NCBI GenBank assembly: GCA_013368375.1
Contig: JAACJP010000116.1
Coordinates: forward strand, 1-13,196
Source: Tricholomella constricta
Lineage: Eukaryota > Basidiomycota > Agaricomycetes > Agaricales > Lyophyllaceae
Length of the DNA stretch: 13,196 nt
Reading direction: 5' to 3'
Position numbers and translations under genes: made by a program. Below the pieces are notes generated by a model. That model was not told where the DNA came from and ran no database searches. It worked only from the letters and a program-made list of their open reading frames with translations. This document shows, piece by piece, positions 1 to 6,723 of the stretch (positions are counted from its first letter, which is position 1; each line of letters starts with the position of its first letter).

Positions 1-237
1 AAAATTTTTACTATTTATTGCTTTATCCTTTTTTAAGATACTTATTTTTTATTTACACTTTACGGATCAGTTTCTTTTCTTTTAATTTAACCCTAGTTTG
101 TTTTTAACCTTCCCATTTCTACTTTTTATAAAGAGGTTTTTATTTCGATTATGATTACTTGAATCATGTGAAATAAGGCAACTATACTTATTATTAAATT
201 AAATGGAGAATAAATAGTAAAATTATGATGGACTTAC

Positions 238-414
238 TTATAGGTAAACTACAATTAATCCACCAATTACTCTAATAACTCTAGATATTGGGTTTAATTG
301 AATTTTATCTATATTATCAGGTAGTAATGGTAAATTGTAATATTTTATTACACTGAATTTAAAAGAGTTAAGATCTTTTTTAATTTTTATCAAATTAAGA
401 ATTTTATTATAATT
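238..414 (-). pseudogene. Unrecognised ORF remnant, 58 codons without ATG
   Basis: On the minus strand a frame stays open for 58 codons, from just after two stop codons (415-420) to TAA at 238-240. There is no ATG. The middle and end read LPLLPDNIDKIQLNPISRV and then IRVIGGLIVVYL, which looks more like real protein than translated spacer (Pro, Gly, Arg, Asp present, hydrophobic end). Beyond the stop, a shift of frame gives another hydrophobic stretch, ISKSIIILLFILHLI, so the frame may be the broken piece of a longer membrane-like protein. It resembles, from memory only, hypothetical proteins with an NPI-R-RVIGG block in other fungal mitochondrial genomes; I cannot name a family or function. 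It could still be chance. Confidence 0.3.
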
Positions 415-484
415 TTATTATAATTTTTTTAAGGATTACAAATTTTTTTAATTGAAATTTATATCTTTACTTTATAATTTATTT

Positions 485-512
485 CGCGTAGCGCGCGTAG
501 CGCACGTAGCGC
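485..512. repeat. GC cluster, cgctacg family (minus orientation)
   Basis: A 28-bp island of almost pure G+C+ta in an AT-rich spacer, made of three imperfect 9-bp units of the type cgcgtagcg. Its reverse complement carries the same cgctacg core as the larger cluster at 4466-4563, in the opposite orientation. Such units are largely self-complementary and can fold as hairpins. Confidence 0.75.
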
Positions 513-568
513 TTATAATTATATATTTTTTTTTAAGATTATTGTATTTATACATTTATAGTTATATT

Positions 569-650
569 AGGAATAAAGGTGATTCGAACACCTAAGGGTG
601 TTAACCCGAACAATTAGCAATTGTCTTATCTTACCAATGAAAATTATTCC
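569..650 (-). tRNA. trnS: tRNA-Ser(GCU)
   Basis: Class II tRNA on the minus strand, 82 nt. The acceptor stem GGAATAA/TTATTCC is perfect. The anticodon stem GACAA/TTGTT (one G.U) encloses the loop TTGCTAA with anticodon GCU, which reads AGY serine codons. A long variable arm (cgggttaacaccc) and a T arm GGTGTTCGAATCACC follow. The long variable arm supports serine. The base after the acceptor reads T, unusual for a serine discriminator. CCA is not encoded. Confidence 0.93.
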
Positions 651-1040
651 CTTTTTATATTAAAAGATTAACTTATTTTAAGAACTATAAAATTTAAAAA
701 TTTATCCCGTGATAGCGCTCCTCTCTTAATAAAATTTTTTAAATTTTAATTTTAATTTTAATTTTAAATTTTTAAATTAATTTTAAATTTAATAGTAGCC
801 AGTTGCCTGTAACCCTATAAGCTGTAAGCTGTAAGCTGTAAGCTGTAAGCTGTAAGCTGTAAGCTGTAAGCTTATAGAGAGGTAGGTTTTCTATTACTTT
901 TCATAACTCTCCTTTTTGCCTTTTGGTTATGGTTTTATTTCTTTTTCTTTTTTTTTAGAATTTAGAGGATAGAATTAGATTAACAGAAAAATATTTATTT
1001 TTTTTTTAATATTTTATTTTTTTTAATATAAAATTAATAT
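651..1040. other. Spacer between tRNA-Ser and tRNA-Glu
   Basis: AT-rich and gene-free. The only structured part is the 7-bp tandem repeat at 815-877; the rest is homopolymer-rich (runs of T and repeated aatttt). Confidence 0.6.
815..877. repeat. (taagctg)n tandem repeat, about 8 copies
   Basis: A perfect 7-bp tandem repeat, unit taagctg, runs from 818 to 872. It is bounded by an inverted pair, ctataagc at 815-822 and gcttatag at 870-877, and each unit contains the palindrome agct, so the whole array can fold on itself. Non-coding. Confidence 0.9.
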
Positions 1041-1112
1041 TGATCCTTATCAGAATTGAACTGATCCTAGCTCCGTGAAGGGGAGCTGTACGAACCACTA
1101 TACTAAAGGACC
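1041..1112 (-). tRNA. trnE: tRNA-Glu(UUC), with C at position 33
   Basis: Minus strand, 72 nt. Acceptor GGTCCTT pairs with AAGGATC (one G.U), discriminator A. D arm includes GTATAGTGGTTCGTAC. The anticodon stem GCTCC/GGAGC is perfect and extends by an A-T pair; the loop is CCTTCAC, giving anticodon TTC. Position 33, almost always U, is C here. T arm ATCAGTTCAATTCTGAT is sound. Identity as glutamate is clear; the U33C change is odd and is listed as a finding. Confidence 0.92.
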
Positions 1113-1121
1113 TTTAAATTT

Positions 1122-1164
1122 TTATAGAACTACGAACTAATAACTAATAACTAGTAACTACGAA
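1122..1164. repeat. Small actagt/acgaac repeat between tRNA-Glu and tRNA-Leu
   Basis: Short low-complexity repeat made of aactacgaac, aactaataac and actagtaact, running into the 3' end of the tRNA-Leu gene. The same actagt-rich vocabulary returns at 5712-5756 and 12482-12665. Confidence 0.5.
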
Positions 1165-1243
1165 CAAAGAGACTCGAACTCTTAAGGGATACCTCCCACT
1201 TCTGCTTAAGAGAAGATTGTTTACCAAATTTCAACATGTTCGC
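1159..1243 (-). tRNA. trnL: tRNA-Leu(UAA)
   Basis: Class II tRNA on the minus strand, 85 nt. Acceptor GCGAACA pairs with TGTTCGT (one G.U at the end), discriminator A as expected for leucine. Anticodon stem CTTCT/AGAAG is perfect around loop CTTAAGC, anticodon TAA, reading UUA/UUG. UUA is by far the commonest leucine codon in nad1 and cob here. Long variable arm TGGGAGGTATCCC and T arm AGAGTTCGAGTCTCT are well formed. Confidence 0.94.
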
Positions 1244-1916
1244 TATAATTTTTAACCACATTGTTCCCAAATATTCATTTAAAATTTAAAAAGGATGATA
1301 TAACTACGAAGTTTACAAAGAAAAAAGAAATCACTTGTTATTTTTTATTTAAAATAAGTATATTTCAAATATCTAATTTTAAGCGAATTTTTTTTTTATA
1401 TTATTTAAATAGAACAATTTTTCTCTCCAATTTTTTTTTTAATAGTAAAAAAAAAAAACTAGAAAATATTCATATACTCAAAGAACAAAGAAAAGTAAGA
1501 GTCTTATTCAGCACCTCTCCACATGAAGACGACAATCTTCAATCATAAACATAAAAAGAAGAGGAAGAAAGTTCTGTTATCTATTTTTAAATTTTTATTG
1601 ACTTTGGCTAAAAACTTAAATATAAAATTTAAATTTTCTTTTTTAAAGCTTGTCGATTACTCCTTAACTCCTGCGGGTTATATATTTTTCTTCTCCTCCG
1701 CAGCTCCGCAGCTCTGCAGCTCCGCAGCTCTGCAGCTCCGCAGCTACAGAGCTGCGCAGCTACGCAGAGGAAAGGCTCTGTTCCTCCGCAATTAAACCGC
1801 AGAAGAAGGGATAGGAAGAAAGGAAAAAGTAAGAGTAAGGAAAAAGTGTAATTAAAATTTAAAACAGAATCACAATATAAAGAATCGCAAACGCAACTAA
1901 TATAAAATAAATTTTT
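1244..1916. other. Spacer between tRNA-Leu and tRNA-Asn
   Basis: Gene-free. Two open frames of about 90 codons cross it, but they start at TTG-like codons or inside repeats and consist of poly-Lys/poly-Phe and repeat-coded peptide, so I do not call them. The notable content is the gcagct GC cluster at 1697-1795; 1796-1916 is purine-rich (gaagaaggga, ggaaaaagta). Confidence 0.55.
1697..1795. repeat. GC cluster, gcagctccgcagctct family
   Basis: About 100 bp of alternating gcagctcc and gcagctct units, followed by partly complementary gagctgcgcagctacgcag, so it can form nested hairpins (agctgc/gcagct). A shorter relative, cttcgcagcttcgcag, lies at 8436-8474. Non-coding; GC content contrasts sharply with its surroundings. 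Confidence 0.85.
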
Positions 1917-1991
1917 TAGGCCTTAAGAGGATTCGAACCCCTGTAGAAAGTATTAACAGTACCTCGCTTAAACCACTCAGCCATAAGACCT
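1917..1991 (-). tRNA. trnN: tRNA-Asn(GUU)
   Basis: Minus strand, 75 nt. Acceptor AGGTCTT pairs with AAGGCCT (one G.U), discriminator A. D arm GGCTGAGTGGTTTAAGC. Anticodon stem AGGTA/TACTT (one G.U) with loop CTGTTAA, anticodon GTT. T arm with canonical GGTTCGAATCC core. No encoded CCA. Confidence 0.92.
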
Positions 1992-2588
1992 TTAATTAGT
2001 TAATAAATAAAATAAATCATACTTTAATATCAAATAAACTTTATTTTATTTTTTTTTCTTTCTCTTTTAATTATTTTTATTTTTATTTTTCCCCCTAATT
2101 TGCGTACCTATTATTTTTTTTTTCTACTTTATTTTTATTAAAATATTTTCAGTAAAAATAAATTTCTATTATTATTAAATTTACTTAATTTAATAATTGC
2201 GCTATTGCTGCTTGTTATTTGCTTATTTTAAGCTTAAAAAAATTTTTTTTTTTAGAATCTTTCAACTTAAAATTAATTTTGTAACAAAAGTGCTTTTTTT
2301 TTTTAATTAAAACGTGCTTAAATAAAACTTTTCTTTTTATTCTACTCATTATTTCTTTTTAAGCAAAAAATAAATAAATAAAAAACTCTTTACACTAAAT
2401 CTAATTTAAATAATTCTAAGTTGAAGAAGAAGAAGAAGAAGAAGAAGAAGAAGAAGAAGAAGAAGAAGAAGAAGAAGAAGAAGAAGAAGAAGAAGAAGAA
2501 AAAATAGAAGAAGAAGTAAAAGTAGAAGTAAAAGAAATTTAAACCTTATAAATAACATTTTTAATTTAAATAAATTTTATCTGGTGTA
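1992..2588. other. Spacer between tRNA-Asn and tRNA-Pro
   Basis: Gene-free AT-rich spacer. 1992-2400 is almost entirely A/T with long T runs and nothing I can interpret. It contains the 26-copy GAA microsatellite at 2423-2500, followed by a decayed tail of gaagta and aaagta units to about 2535. Confidence 0.6.
2423..2500. repeat. (GAA)26 microsatellite
   Basis: A perfect trinucleotide run, 78 bp and 26 copies of GAA, with all purines on the plus strand. It degrades downstream into gaagaagtaaaagtagaagt. Such homopurine tracts can form triplex structures and change length easily. It is not inside a gene. Confidence 0.95.
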
Positions 2589-2663
2589 CACGGTAGGCGC
2601 GACTCGAACGCGCAATATTTCTCCCACCCAAAAGGAGCGACTGGCCAATTTGTCATCCACCGT
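2589..2663 (-). tRNA. trnP: tRNA-Pro(UGG)
   Basis: Minus strand, 75 nt. Acceptor ACGGTGG pairs with CTACCGT (one G.U), discriminator G. Anticodon stem CTCCT/GGGAG (closing T.G) with loop TTTGGGT, anticodon TGG, able to read all CCN codons. T arm GCGCGTTCGAGTCGCGC is unusually GC-rich for this genome. Confidence 0.93.
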
Positions 2664-2974
2664 CAAAATTTTTTATTCTTTATAAAAATAGAAAATTTTA
2701 AGATAAAGAAACGATTATATGTAAACATAACTTAAATTTTTAATAGTCAGACTCAGGCTATTAAACCAATACAAATACAAAACACACTCATCCTTATTTC
2801 TTATAATTTATTTAGTGATTGTTCTTTTTTTTTTTTACAAATAAATAAATATATCTTTAATTATTTTTTTTATATTTAATTATAATAATTAGTCCTTATA
2901 ATCAAATCAAATATACTACTTTTATAGTTTTTTAATGCTATAATAATTAAATATAAATATTCTAGCTTTATAAA
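2664..2974. other. Spacer between tRNA-Pro and tRNA-Ser(UGA)
   Basis: AT-rich, about 310 bp. I see no gene, repeat array or convincing hairpin in it. Confidence 0.6.
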
Positions 2975-3061
2975 CGGGCACTGTGAGATTCGAACTCACG
3001 ACTTTTTGTAAAGTAATCGTTTTCAAGACGAACGCCATAAACCAGACTCGACCAAATGCCC
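2975..3061 (-). tRNA. trnS: tRNA-Ser(UGA)
   Basis: Class II tRNA on the minus strand, 87 nt. Acceptor GGGCATT pairs with AGTGCCC (one U.G), discriminator G. Anticodon stem TTCGT/ACGAT has a T-T mismatch at its outer pair; loop CTTGAAA gives anticodon TGA for UCN codons. Long variable arm (TTACTTTACAAAAAGTC) and T arm GTGAGTTCGAATCTCAC complete it. With tRNA-Ser(GCU) at 569 it covers both serine boxes. Confidence 0.93.
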
Positions 3062-3151
3062 TTTTAAAATTTTTATTTTATAAATAAATGTTTAACTAAT
3101 TATTTTCTCCACTTTTAAGTTAATTTAATTCTTGCTTCTATTTTTTTTTTG

Positions 3152-3189
3152 TTTTCCGTAGGTTCCGTAGGTCTAGGTCTAGGTCTAGA
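3152..3189. repeat. ccgtagg / gtctag short tandem repeats
   Basis: Two copies of ttccgtaggt followed by three copies of the 6-bp unit gtctag. The ccgtagg word recurs at 6281, 6357, 6379 and 11001, so this belongs to a dispersed family. Confidence 0.7.
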
Positions 3190-3321
3190 AAAATAATCTA
3201 CTAATTTAAATTTATTTAAATTAATTACTAATAATTGTATGTTTACATAGTTATTATAATAAAAAAGGTATTGTTTAAATTTTATGATTTAAATTATAGT
3301 TAGGATAGGTATTTTATTTTT

Positions 3322-3355
3322 TCCATAGCCATAGTCATAGCCATAGTCATAGTAG
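3322..3355. repeat. (catagc/catagt)n short tandem repeat
   Basis: Imperfect tandem repeat built from alternating ccatag and tcatag hexamers, about five units. Non-coding. Confidence 0.75.
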
Positions 3356-3654
3356 TGTAGGACTCCTTTATATTTTTATCCTTTTTATCTTTTTTTTTCC
3401 CTTCCTGCGGGGTTGCGGAGCCTTTATCTTTTATTTTTACCCTTTTTTTCTTCTACTTCTGGTATAAAGGTTTAATGGATAGTTAAAGGAAGAAAAGGAA
3501 AAGAGTACATTAAAATTTAAAATATTTTAGTTAAAAGAAAAGAATTTTAAGTAAAGATTTGTTTATTTAAACGCACTTGTATTTTAATAAAAAGTATAAA
3601 TTAAAAAAAAAAATAATAATTAATTCAATTATTAATTTTTATATTTTATATTCT

Positions 3655-3682
3655 AATAAGAAATAAAGAGAAAAAATTATTT
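3655..3682. repeat. 28-bp direct repeat, copy 1 of 2
   Basis: A 28-bp block that begins aataagaaataaagag is repeated exactly at 4136-4163. This copy lies just downstream (in transcript sense, minus strand) of tRNA-Met. Confidence 0.85.
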
Positions 3683-3693
3683 TTACTTTTGAT

Positions 3694-3766
3694 TAAGACC
3701 TAAGGGAGTTGAACCCTTATAATATCCATTATGAGCGAACTGCATTAACCATTATGCTAAAGTCTT
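3694..3766 (-). tRNA. trnM: tRNA-Met(CAU)
   Basis: Minus strand, 73 nt. Acceptor AAGACTT pairs with AGGTCTT (one U.G), discriminator A. D arm GCAT-AATGGTTA-ATGC is a perfect 4-bp stem. Anticodon loop CTCATAA gives CAU; its stem GTTCG/TGGAT is weak, with three G.U pairs. T arm AAGGG/CCCTT is perfect. The anticodon does not separate initiator Met, elongator Met and a lysidine-modified tRNA-Ile for AUA codons. AUA is common in nad1 and cob, so the last is a real alternative. Met is the default call. Confidence 0.85.
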
Positions 3767-4078
3767 TAAAATAAAAGTTATTTAACTTTAAGATTTATAT
3801 AGTAAATTAATGTAAAATTATGAAATATAATTATAAATAATCAATTCTATTTCTTCTTTTAAAGCTTTTAAAGATTAAATAAAAGTTTATTTAATTTTTA
3901 TTTACTTTTTACATAAATAAAAAACTAGTACCTACGGTCTTATATATTTATATTAGATAGAAATTAACACTACCATAAGCCTTATCTTCTACAAAGATAA
4001 AGAAGAAAAGGATAAGATATGTAGAAAAGGATAAAAATGTAGAAAAAGTCATTAGCTGTGCATTTTTTCACATGTGCA

Positions 4079-4133
4079 TAGCGAGCATAACACAGGCTCC
4101 GCGCTCTCGCACCATCGCAATCTGTGGCACCGA
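4079..4133. repeat. GC-rich patch at the strand switch
   Basis: About 55 bp of mixed GC-rich sequence (ggctccgcgctctcgcacc) in otherwise AT-rich spacer. It shares the gctccgcgc word with the clusters at 4512 and 10766. It ends directly at the second copy of the 28-bp direct repeat. Confidence 0.6.
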
Positions 4134-4135
4134 AA

Positions 4136-4163
4136 AATAAGAAATAAAGAGAAAAAATTATTT
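4136..4163. repeat. 28-bp direct repeat, copy 2 of 2
   Basis: Exact copy of 3655-3682, 481 bp downstream in the same orientation. The two copies bracket tRNA-Met and the strand-switch spacer. Confidence 0.85.
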
Positions 4164-4375
4164 AGAAGTTTGTAAAATAGACTAGGAAAAATAAAAAAGA
4201 GAAAAACTTACAGAAAAAATATTAAATTTAAGTAAAAAAAAAAGTGAAGTAAATATAAAAAATTATTAAATCTTTAATTAAAAATAAATAATTAATAAAA
4301 TATTATAACCAAGAAATAAATAATTAAAAATTATAAAAGTAGTTAAGTTTAAAACCTTAAATTTTGTTTAAATTA

Positions 4376-4446
4376 AAGCTTATAATTTAATGGTAGAATA
4401 ATTTCTTGATGAGGAATCTGTAGAAGTTCAAATCTTCTTGGGCTTA
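4376..4446 (+). tRNA. trnI: tRNA-Ile(GAU)
   Basis: First plus-strand gene, 71 nt. Acceptor AAGCTTA pairs with TGGGCTT (two U.G), discriminator A. D arm ATT-TAATGGTAG-AAT keeps the G18G19 pair. Anticodon stem ATTTC/GGAAT (one U.G) with loop TTGATGA, anticodon GAT. T arm AGAAG-TTCAAAT-CTTCT is perfect. Compared with the copy at 8660, this one keeps the conserved D-loop and T-loop bases and is taken as the functional gene. Confidence 0.85.
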
Positions 4447-4453
4447 ATTAAAA

Positions 4454-4564
4454 TAAAATAATAATACGCGCGCTACGCGAATATTAAAAATAAAAAATTT
4501 AATAAGATGTGACGCTCCGCGCTACGCGCTACGCGCTACGCGTTACGCGCTACGCGCTACGCGA
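4454..4564. repeat. 111-bp GC-cluster block, absent from the duplicate locus
   Basis: Block present after tRNA-Ile here but missing at the equivalent place in the copy at 8571-8773, where ttaattaaa runs almost directly into aaataaataaac. It holds acgcgcgctacgcg at 4466-4479 and a tandem of the 7-bp unit cgctacg, about six copies with one cgttacg variant, up to 4563. Either it inserted here or it was lost from copy B. Confidence 0.85.
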
Positions 4565-4620
4565 AAATAAATAAACATATATAGTTATAGTGTCAAACTA
4601 TTTTACAGGAATTCTTCTTG

Positions 4621-4690
4621 TTCGTAGATTCGTAGATTCGTAGATTCGTAGATTCGTAGATTCATAGATTCGTAGTTCGTAGATTCGTAG
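4621..4690. repeat. (ttcgtaga)n tandem repeat
   Basis: Five perfect 8-bp units ttcgtaga from 4621, then diverged units (ttcataga, ttcgtag) to about 4690. Non-coding. Confidence 0.88.
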
Positions 4691-4881
4691 GTCTGTAGAA
4701 AGATGTCAACTCCTCTTCCTCCTCCTTTTATCTGTGTAGGTGCATAGGTGCTAAAAGCGTAAAAATTTAAAATATAACAATAGGACCGTAGAACCTTCCT
4801 TAAAAAACTCCTTTATCTTGTGCTTGTGGAAGAAAAAAAGCTCGCGGTTCTGAGTCGACAACTTTGCATTCCATAAGAGTA

Positions 4882-4944
4882 GGTCCGCAGGCCGTTGGAC
4901 CACGCTCTTCACTCTTCACTCCGCGCTCTTCACTCTTCACTTCG
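4882..4944. repeat. GC-rich palindrome plus 21-bp tandem duplication
   Basis: An inverted pair ggtcc (4882-4886) and ggacc (4897-4901) encloses gcaggccgtt. It is followed by two tandem copies of a 21-bp unit starting cgctcttcactc, at 4903-4923 and 4924-4944, differing at one base. The inner gcaggccg word recurs at 6275. Confidence 0.8.
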
Positions 4945-5200
4945 CGCCTCGCACGAGGGGAAAGATAGAAGAAGTATAAACCAATAGGTGAAAAGAAAAA
5001 GTACTTTACAACTAATATTTTCTTTTGTTTGTATGGTTACTTAAAGAGTTATACTTAATTTTAATTAATATACTTATATATTTTATCTTTTAATTAAAAA
5101 TTTAAAAATTTAAATTAAAAAACTTATAACCTAGGATTAGCTAAAAAAAATTTTAAATAATTAAATTTAAAATATAAGTCAATTGAACTACTTTCTTTTC

Positions 5201-5266
5201 TTATTCTTATTCTTATTCTTATTCTTATTTTTATTCTTATTTTTATTCTTATTCTTATTCTTATTT
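5201..5266. repeat. (ttattc)n microsatellite
   Basis: A 6-bp all-pyrimidine-plus-A repeat, ttattc with two ttattt variants, about 11 units. It creates a spurious Leu/Phe-only open frame. Confidence 0.9.
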
Positions 5267-5711
5267 CCTCCTTTTTTTACCTATCCTTTTAATCCTTTTA
5301 TTGTGGAGTGGGGAGCCACGAAGCGCGAAGCCGCAAAGCCTTTGGGTAGACTAAAAGGGAGGAGTATTTCTATGATACTAAGACCCGGCGGTCCTACTGT
5401 TTTATAGTCTTACGATCCAATAGTCCTATGGTTTTATGGAAAAACGGAAGGAAGAAGTGAAGAAAAGAGAAAGGACTTAACAAAAGTCTACTTATCTCTC
5501 TTGTATTTACTTTCGAATATAGGTAAATCTTCTACTTCTATAAAAGCTAGTAACAGGATTTACTTCCATATATAAATTGATAAGGAAGGAGAGGAGATGA
5601 ATAAATTGACTATTAAAAAAACTCCTCTCTATTTGTTTATTAAACTTATTTTTTTTTAGATATCATTCAATTTAAGTGAACGCACTTTATTCGTACTTTG
5701 TACTTCATATT

Positions 5712-5756
5712 TCGTAGTTACTAGTTACTAGTTCGTATTTACTAGTAAGTACTTCG
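5712..5756. repeat. actagt-rich short repeats
   Basis: Overlapping copies of ttactagt and tcgtatttactagt, related in wording to the repeats at 1122-1164 and 12482-12665. Confidence 0.5.
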
Positions 5757-6034
5757 TACAGAACTTAAATTACCTTAAAAAAATAAAAAAGCAAAATAGT
5801 TTAAAAATCTAGTTAAAATATAAAAAAAAATCATTATAATTTTTAAATATTCTAGTTAAAAAAAATTTTTTTTAATTCTAACTTTTACTTATATCTATTT
5901 CTTTAGTGTTAGTGACTTTTATTTGTTCAACAACTTAAATTCTTTTTTTATATTTAAAGAATTTCTTTTTTAAATTTTAATCAATCTATGATGTAAAGGC
6001 TATATAAATAATATCTTTTACTTTCCCTTTTATT

Positions 6035-6192
6035 ATATTATTTTGTAATAATATTTCAATTATTTCAAAGATATAAAGATACTATTGAAGTATCGTATTT
6101 ATAATAAAAATACAAGCCCGAAGGGAGTAGAATTTAGATCTTTTTATGTAATAGCTTAAGGGTCTAACTATTAAATTTAAAATTATCTAAAT
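6035..6192. other. Chain of hairpins, tRNA-like fold possible
   Basis: Four stem-loops follow one another: atattat/ataatat (6035-6041 with 6048-6054), gatact/agtatc (6078-6083 with 6089-6094), gtattt/aaatac (6095-6100 with 6108-6113), and atttagat/atctaaat (6132-6139 with 6185-6192) enclosing aatag/ctatt (6150-6154 with 6168-6172). All stems are perfect. The minus-strand reading includes the loop CTTAAGC seen in tRNA-Leu, but I find no matching acceptor stem. It may be a small RNA, a dead tRNA, or chance in AT-rich DNA. Confidence 0.3.
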
Positions 6193-6274
6193 CCAATAAG
6201 GACCCTCTACCTACCTGCAAAAAAAAAGCTAAGCGCGGATCTTATCTTTCCTTTTACCTCTGACCTCTGCAGCT

Positions 6275-6392
6275 GCAGGCCGTAGGAGCGCAGGCCATAA
6301 TAAAAAAAGGATTTGTGCTTGTGAAGAAGGACAGGAGTCATAGGAGTCACAGCTATCCGTAGGCAGCCTCTTAGGCAGCCGTAGGCACTCGT
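6275..6392. repeat. GC-rich patch with gcaggcc and ccgtaggca repeats
   Basis: Two copies of gcaggcc (6275-6281 and 6290-6296) around gtagga, then aggagtca twice near 6334-6350 and ccgtaggca twice near 6357 and 6379. The same words occur at 3152, 4886 and 11000, so this is a member of a dispersed GC-rich family. Confidence 0.65.
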
Positions 6393-6607
6393 AAGCTAGA
6401 AAAAGGAGTTCATGATTCCTTTTTATTTTTAATTAAAAATTTAAGAGTATAAAACACAGATTTAATTAATTAAAAATACTAAAAAAGAAAGGATCTAATA
6501 ATTTTTATACATATATTGTTTAAGTAATAAATATTTTAATTAAATAATTTAAATTGCATAAAAAAAAAAGATCTAAAGAATTAAAGTAGAGTATTAGGAT
6601 AATAACT

Positions 6608-6623
6608 TGATATAATATCTTGG
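6608..6623 (+). promoter_or_regulatory. Candidate regulatory motif upstream of nad1
   Basis: The 16-mer tgatataatatcttgg starts 116 bp before the nad1 ATG at 6724. A near-identical 16-mer (15 of 16) starts 134 bp before cob. Its core gatataatatc is an 11-bp palindrome with arms gatat/atatc. I infer a transcription start or RNA-processing signal from the shared placement; no function is shown. Confidence 0.4.
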
Positions 6624-6723
6624 CTGTAAACTAAATTATAGCGATTTCATTAATAATTATATAAAATAATAAAAAATATAAAATGTAATGAGAAATAAGA
6701 AAAAAAATAATAAAAATATCAAA

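Larger units (their letters stand above)
1..568. other. Left-hand spacer with an ORF remnant and one GC cluster
   Basis: AT-rich stretch before the first tRNA gene. I find no complete gene. It holds a short open frame on the minus strand (238-414, listed separately) and a GC-rich cluster at 485-512. Positions 1-237 have no open frame of note on either strand and no tRNA-like fold. An RNase P RNA gene was considered, but I do not see its conserved core. Confidence 0.5.
3062..3693. other. Spacer between tRNA-Ser(UGA) and tRNA-Met
   Basis: Gene-free. It holds two short tandem arrays (3152-3189 and 3322-3355), a small GC-rich patch near 3404-3423, and at 3655-3682 one copy of a 28-bp direct repeat whose second copy is at 4136-4163. 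Confidence 0.6.
3767..4303. other. Spacer at the strand switch, tRNA-Met to tRNA-Ile
   Basis: Gene-free. Transcription sense changes here: all tRNAs before it are on the minus strand and all genes after it on the plus strand, so any bidirectional start region should lie within it. It contains a GC-rich patch at 4079-4133 and the second 28-bp repeat copy at 4136-4163. No promoter motif can be named. Confidence 0.5.
4304..4600 (+). repeat. Duplicated tRNA-Ile locus, copy A
   Basis: This block is repeated at 8571-8773. The first 76 bp (4304-4379) are identical to 8571-8646, the tRNA body is similar but diverged, and the last 36 bp (4565-4600) are identical to 8738-8773. Copy A alone contains a 111-bp GC-cluster block (4454-4564); copy B alone has an 18-bp internal duplication in front of its tRNA. 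Confidence 0.92.
4601..6607. other. Long spacer between tRNA-Ile and nad1
   Basis: Two kilobases with no gene I can support. It contains an 8-bp tandem repeat (4621-4690), GC-rich repeats (4882-4944), a pyrimidine microsatellite (5201-5266), a GC-rich patch around 5308-5400, an actagt repeat (5712-5756), a chain of hairpins (6035-6192) and the ccgtagg-type GC patch (6275-6392). A 74-codon open frame over the microsatellite is only repeat-coded Leu/Phe. Confidence 0.55.

Noticed and set aside
1764..1780. RNase P RNA core (gaggaaag resembling the first conserved region)
   Set aside because: The matching second conserved region is missing and the sequence belongs to a GC repeat.
1261..1795. Two overlapping frames of 95 and 90 codons
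   Set aside because: Poly-Lys/Phe peptides from A/T runs and the gcagct repeat; no conserved motif and poor starts.
5183..5407. 74-codon open frame
   Set aside because: Its first half is only the ttattc microsatellite (Leu/Phe repeats) and its second half a GC-rich patch; the start is TTG and there is no domain.
6114..6206. A class II tRNA on the minus strand
   Set aside because: The loop CTTAAGC is present but no acceptor stem or proper T arm can be formed; kept only as a structured region.
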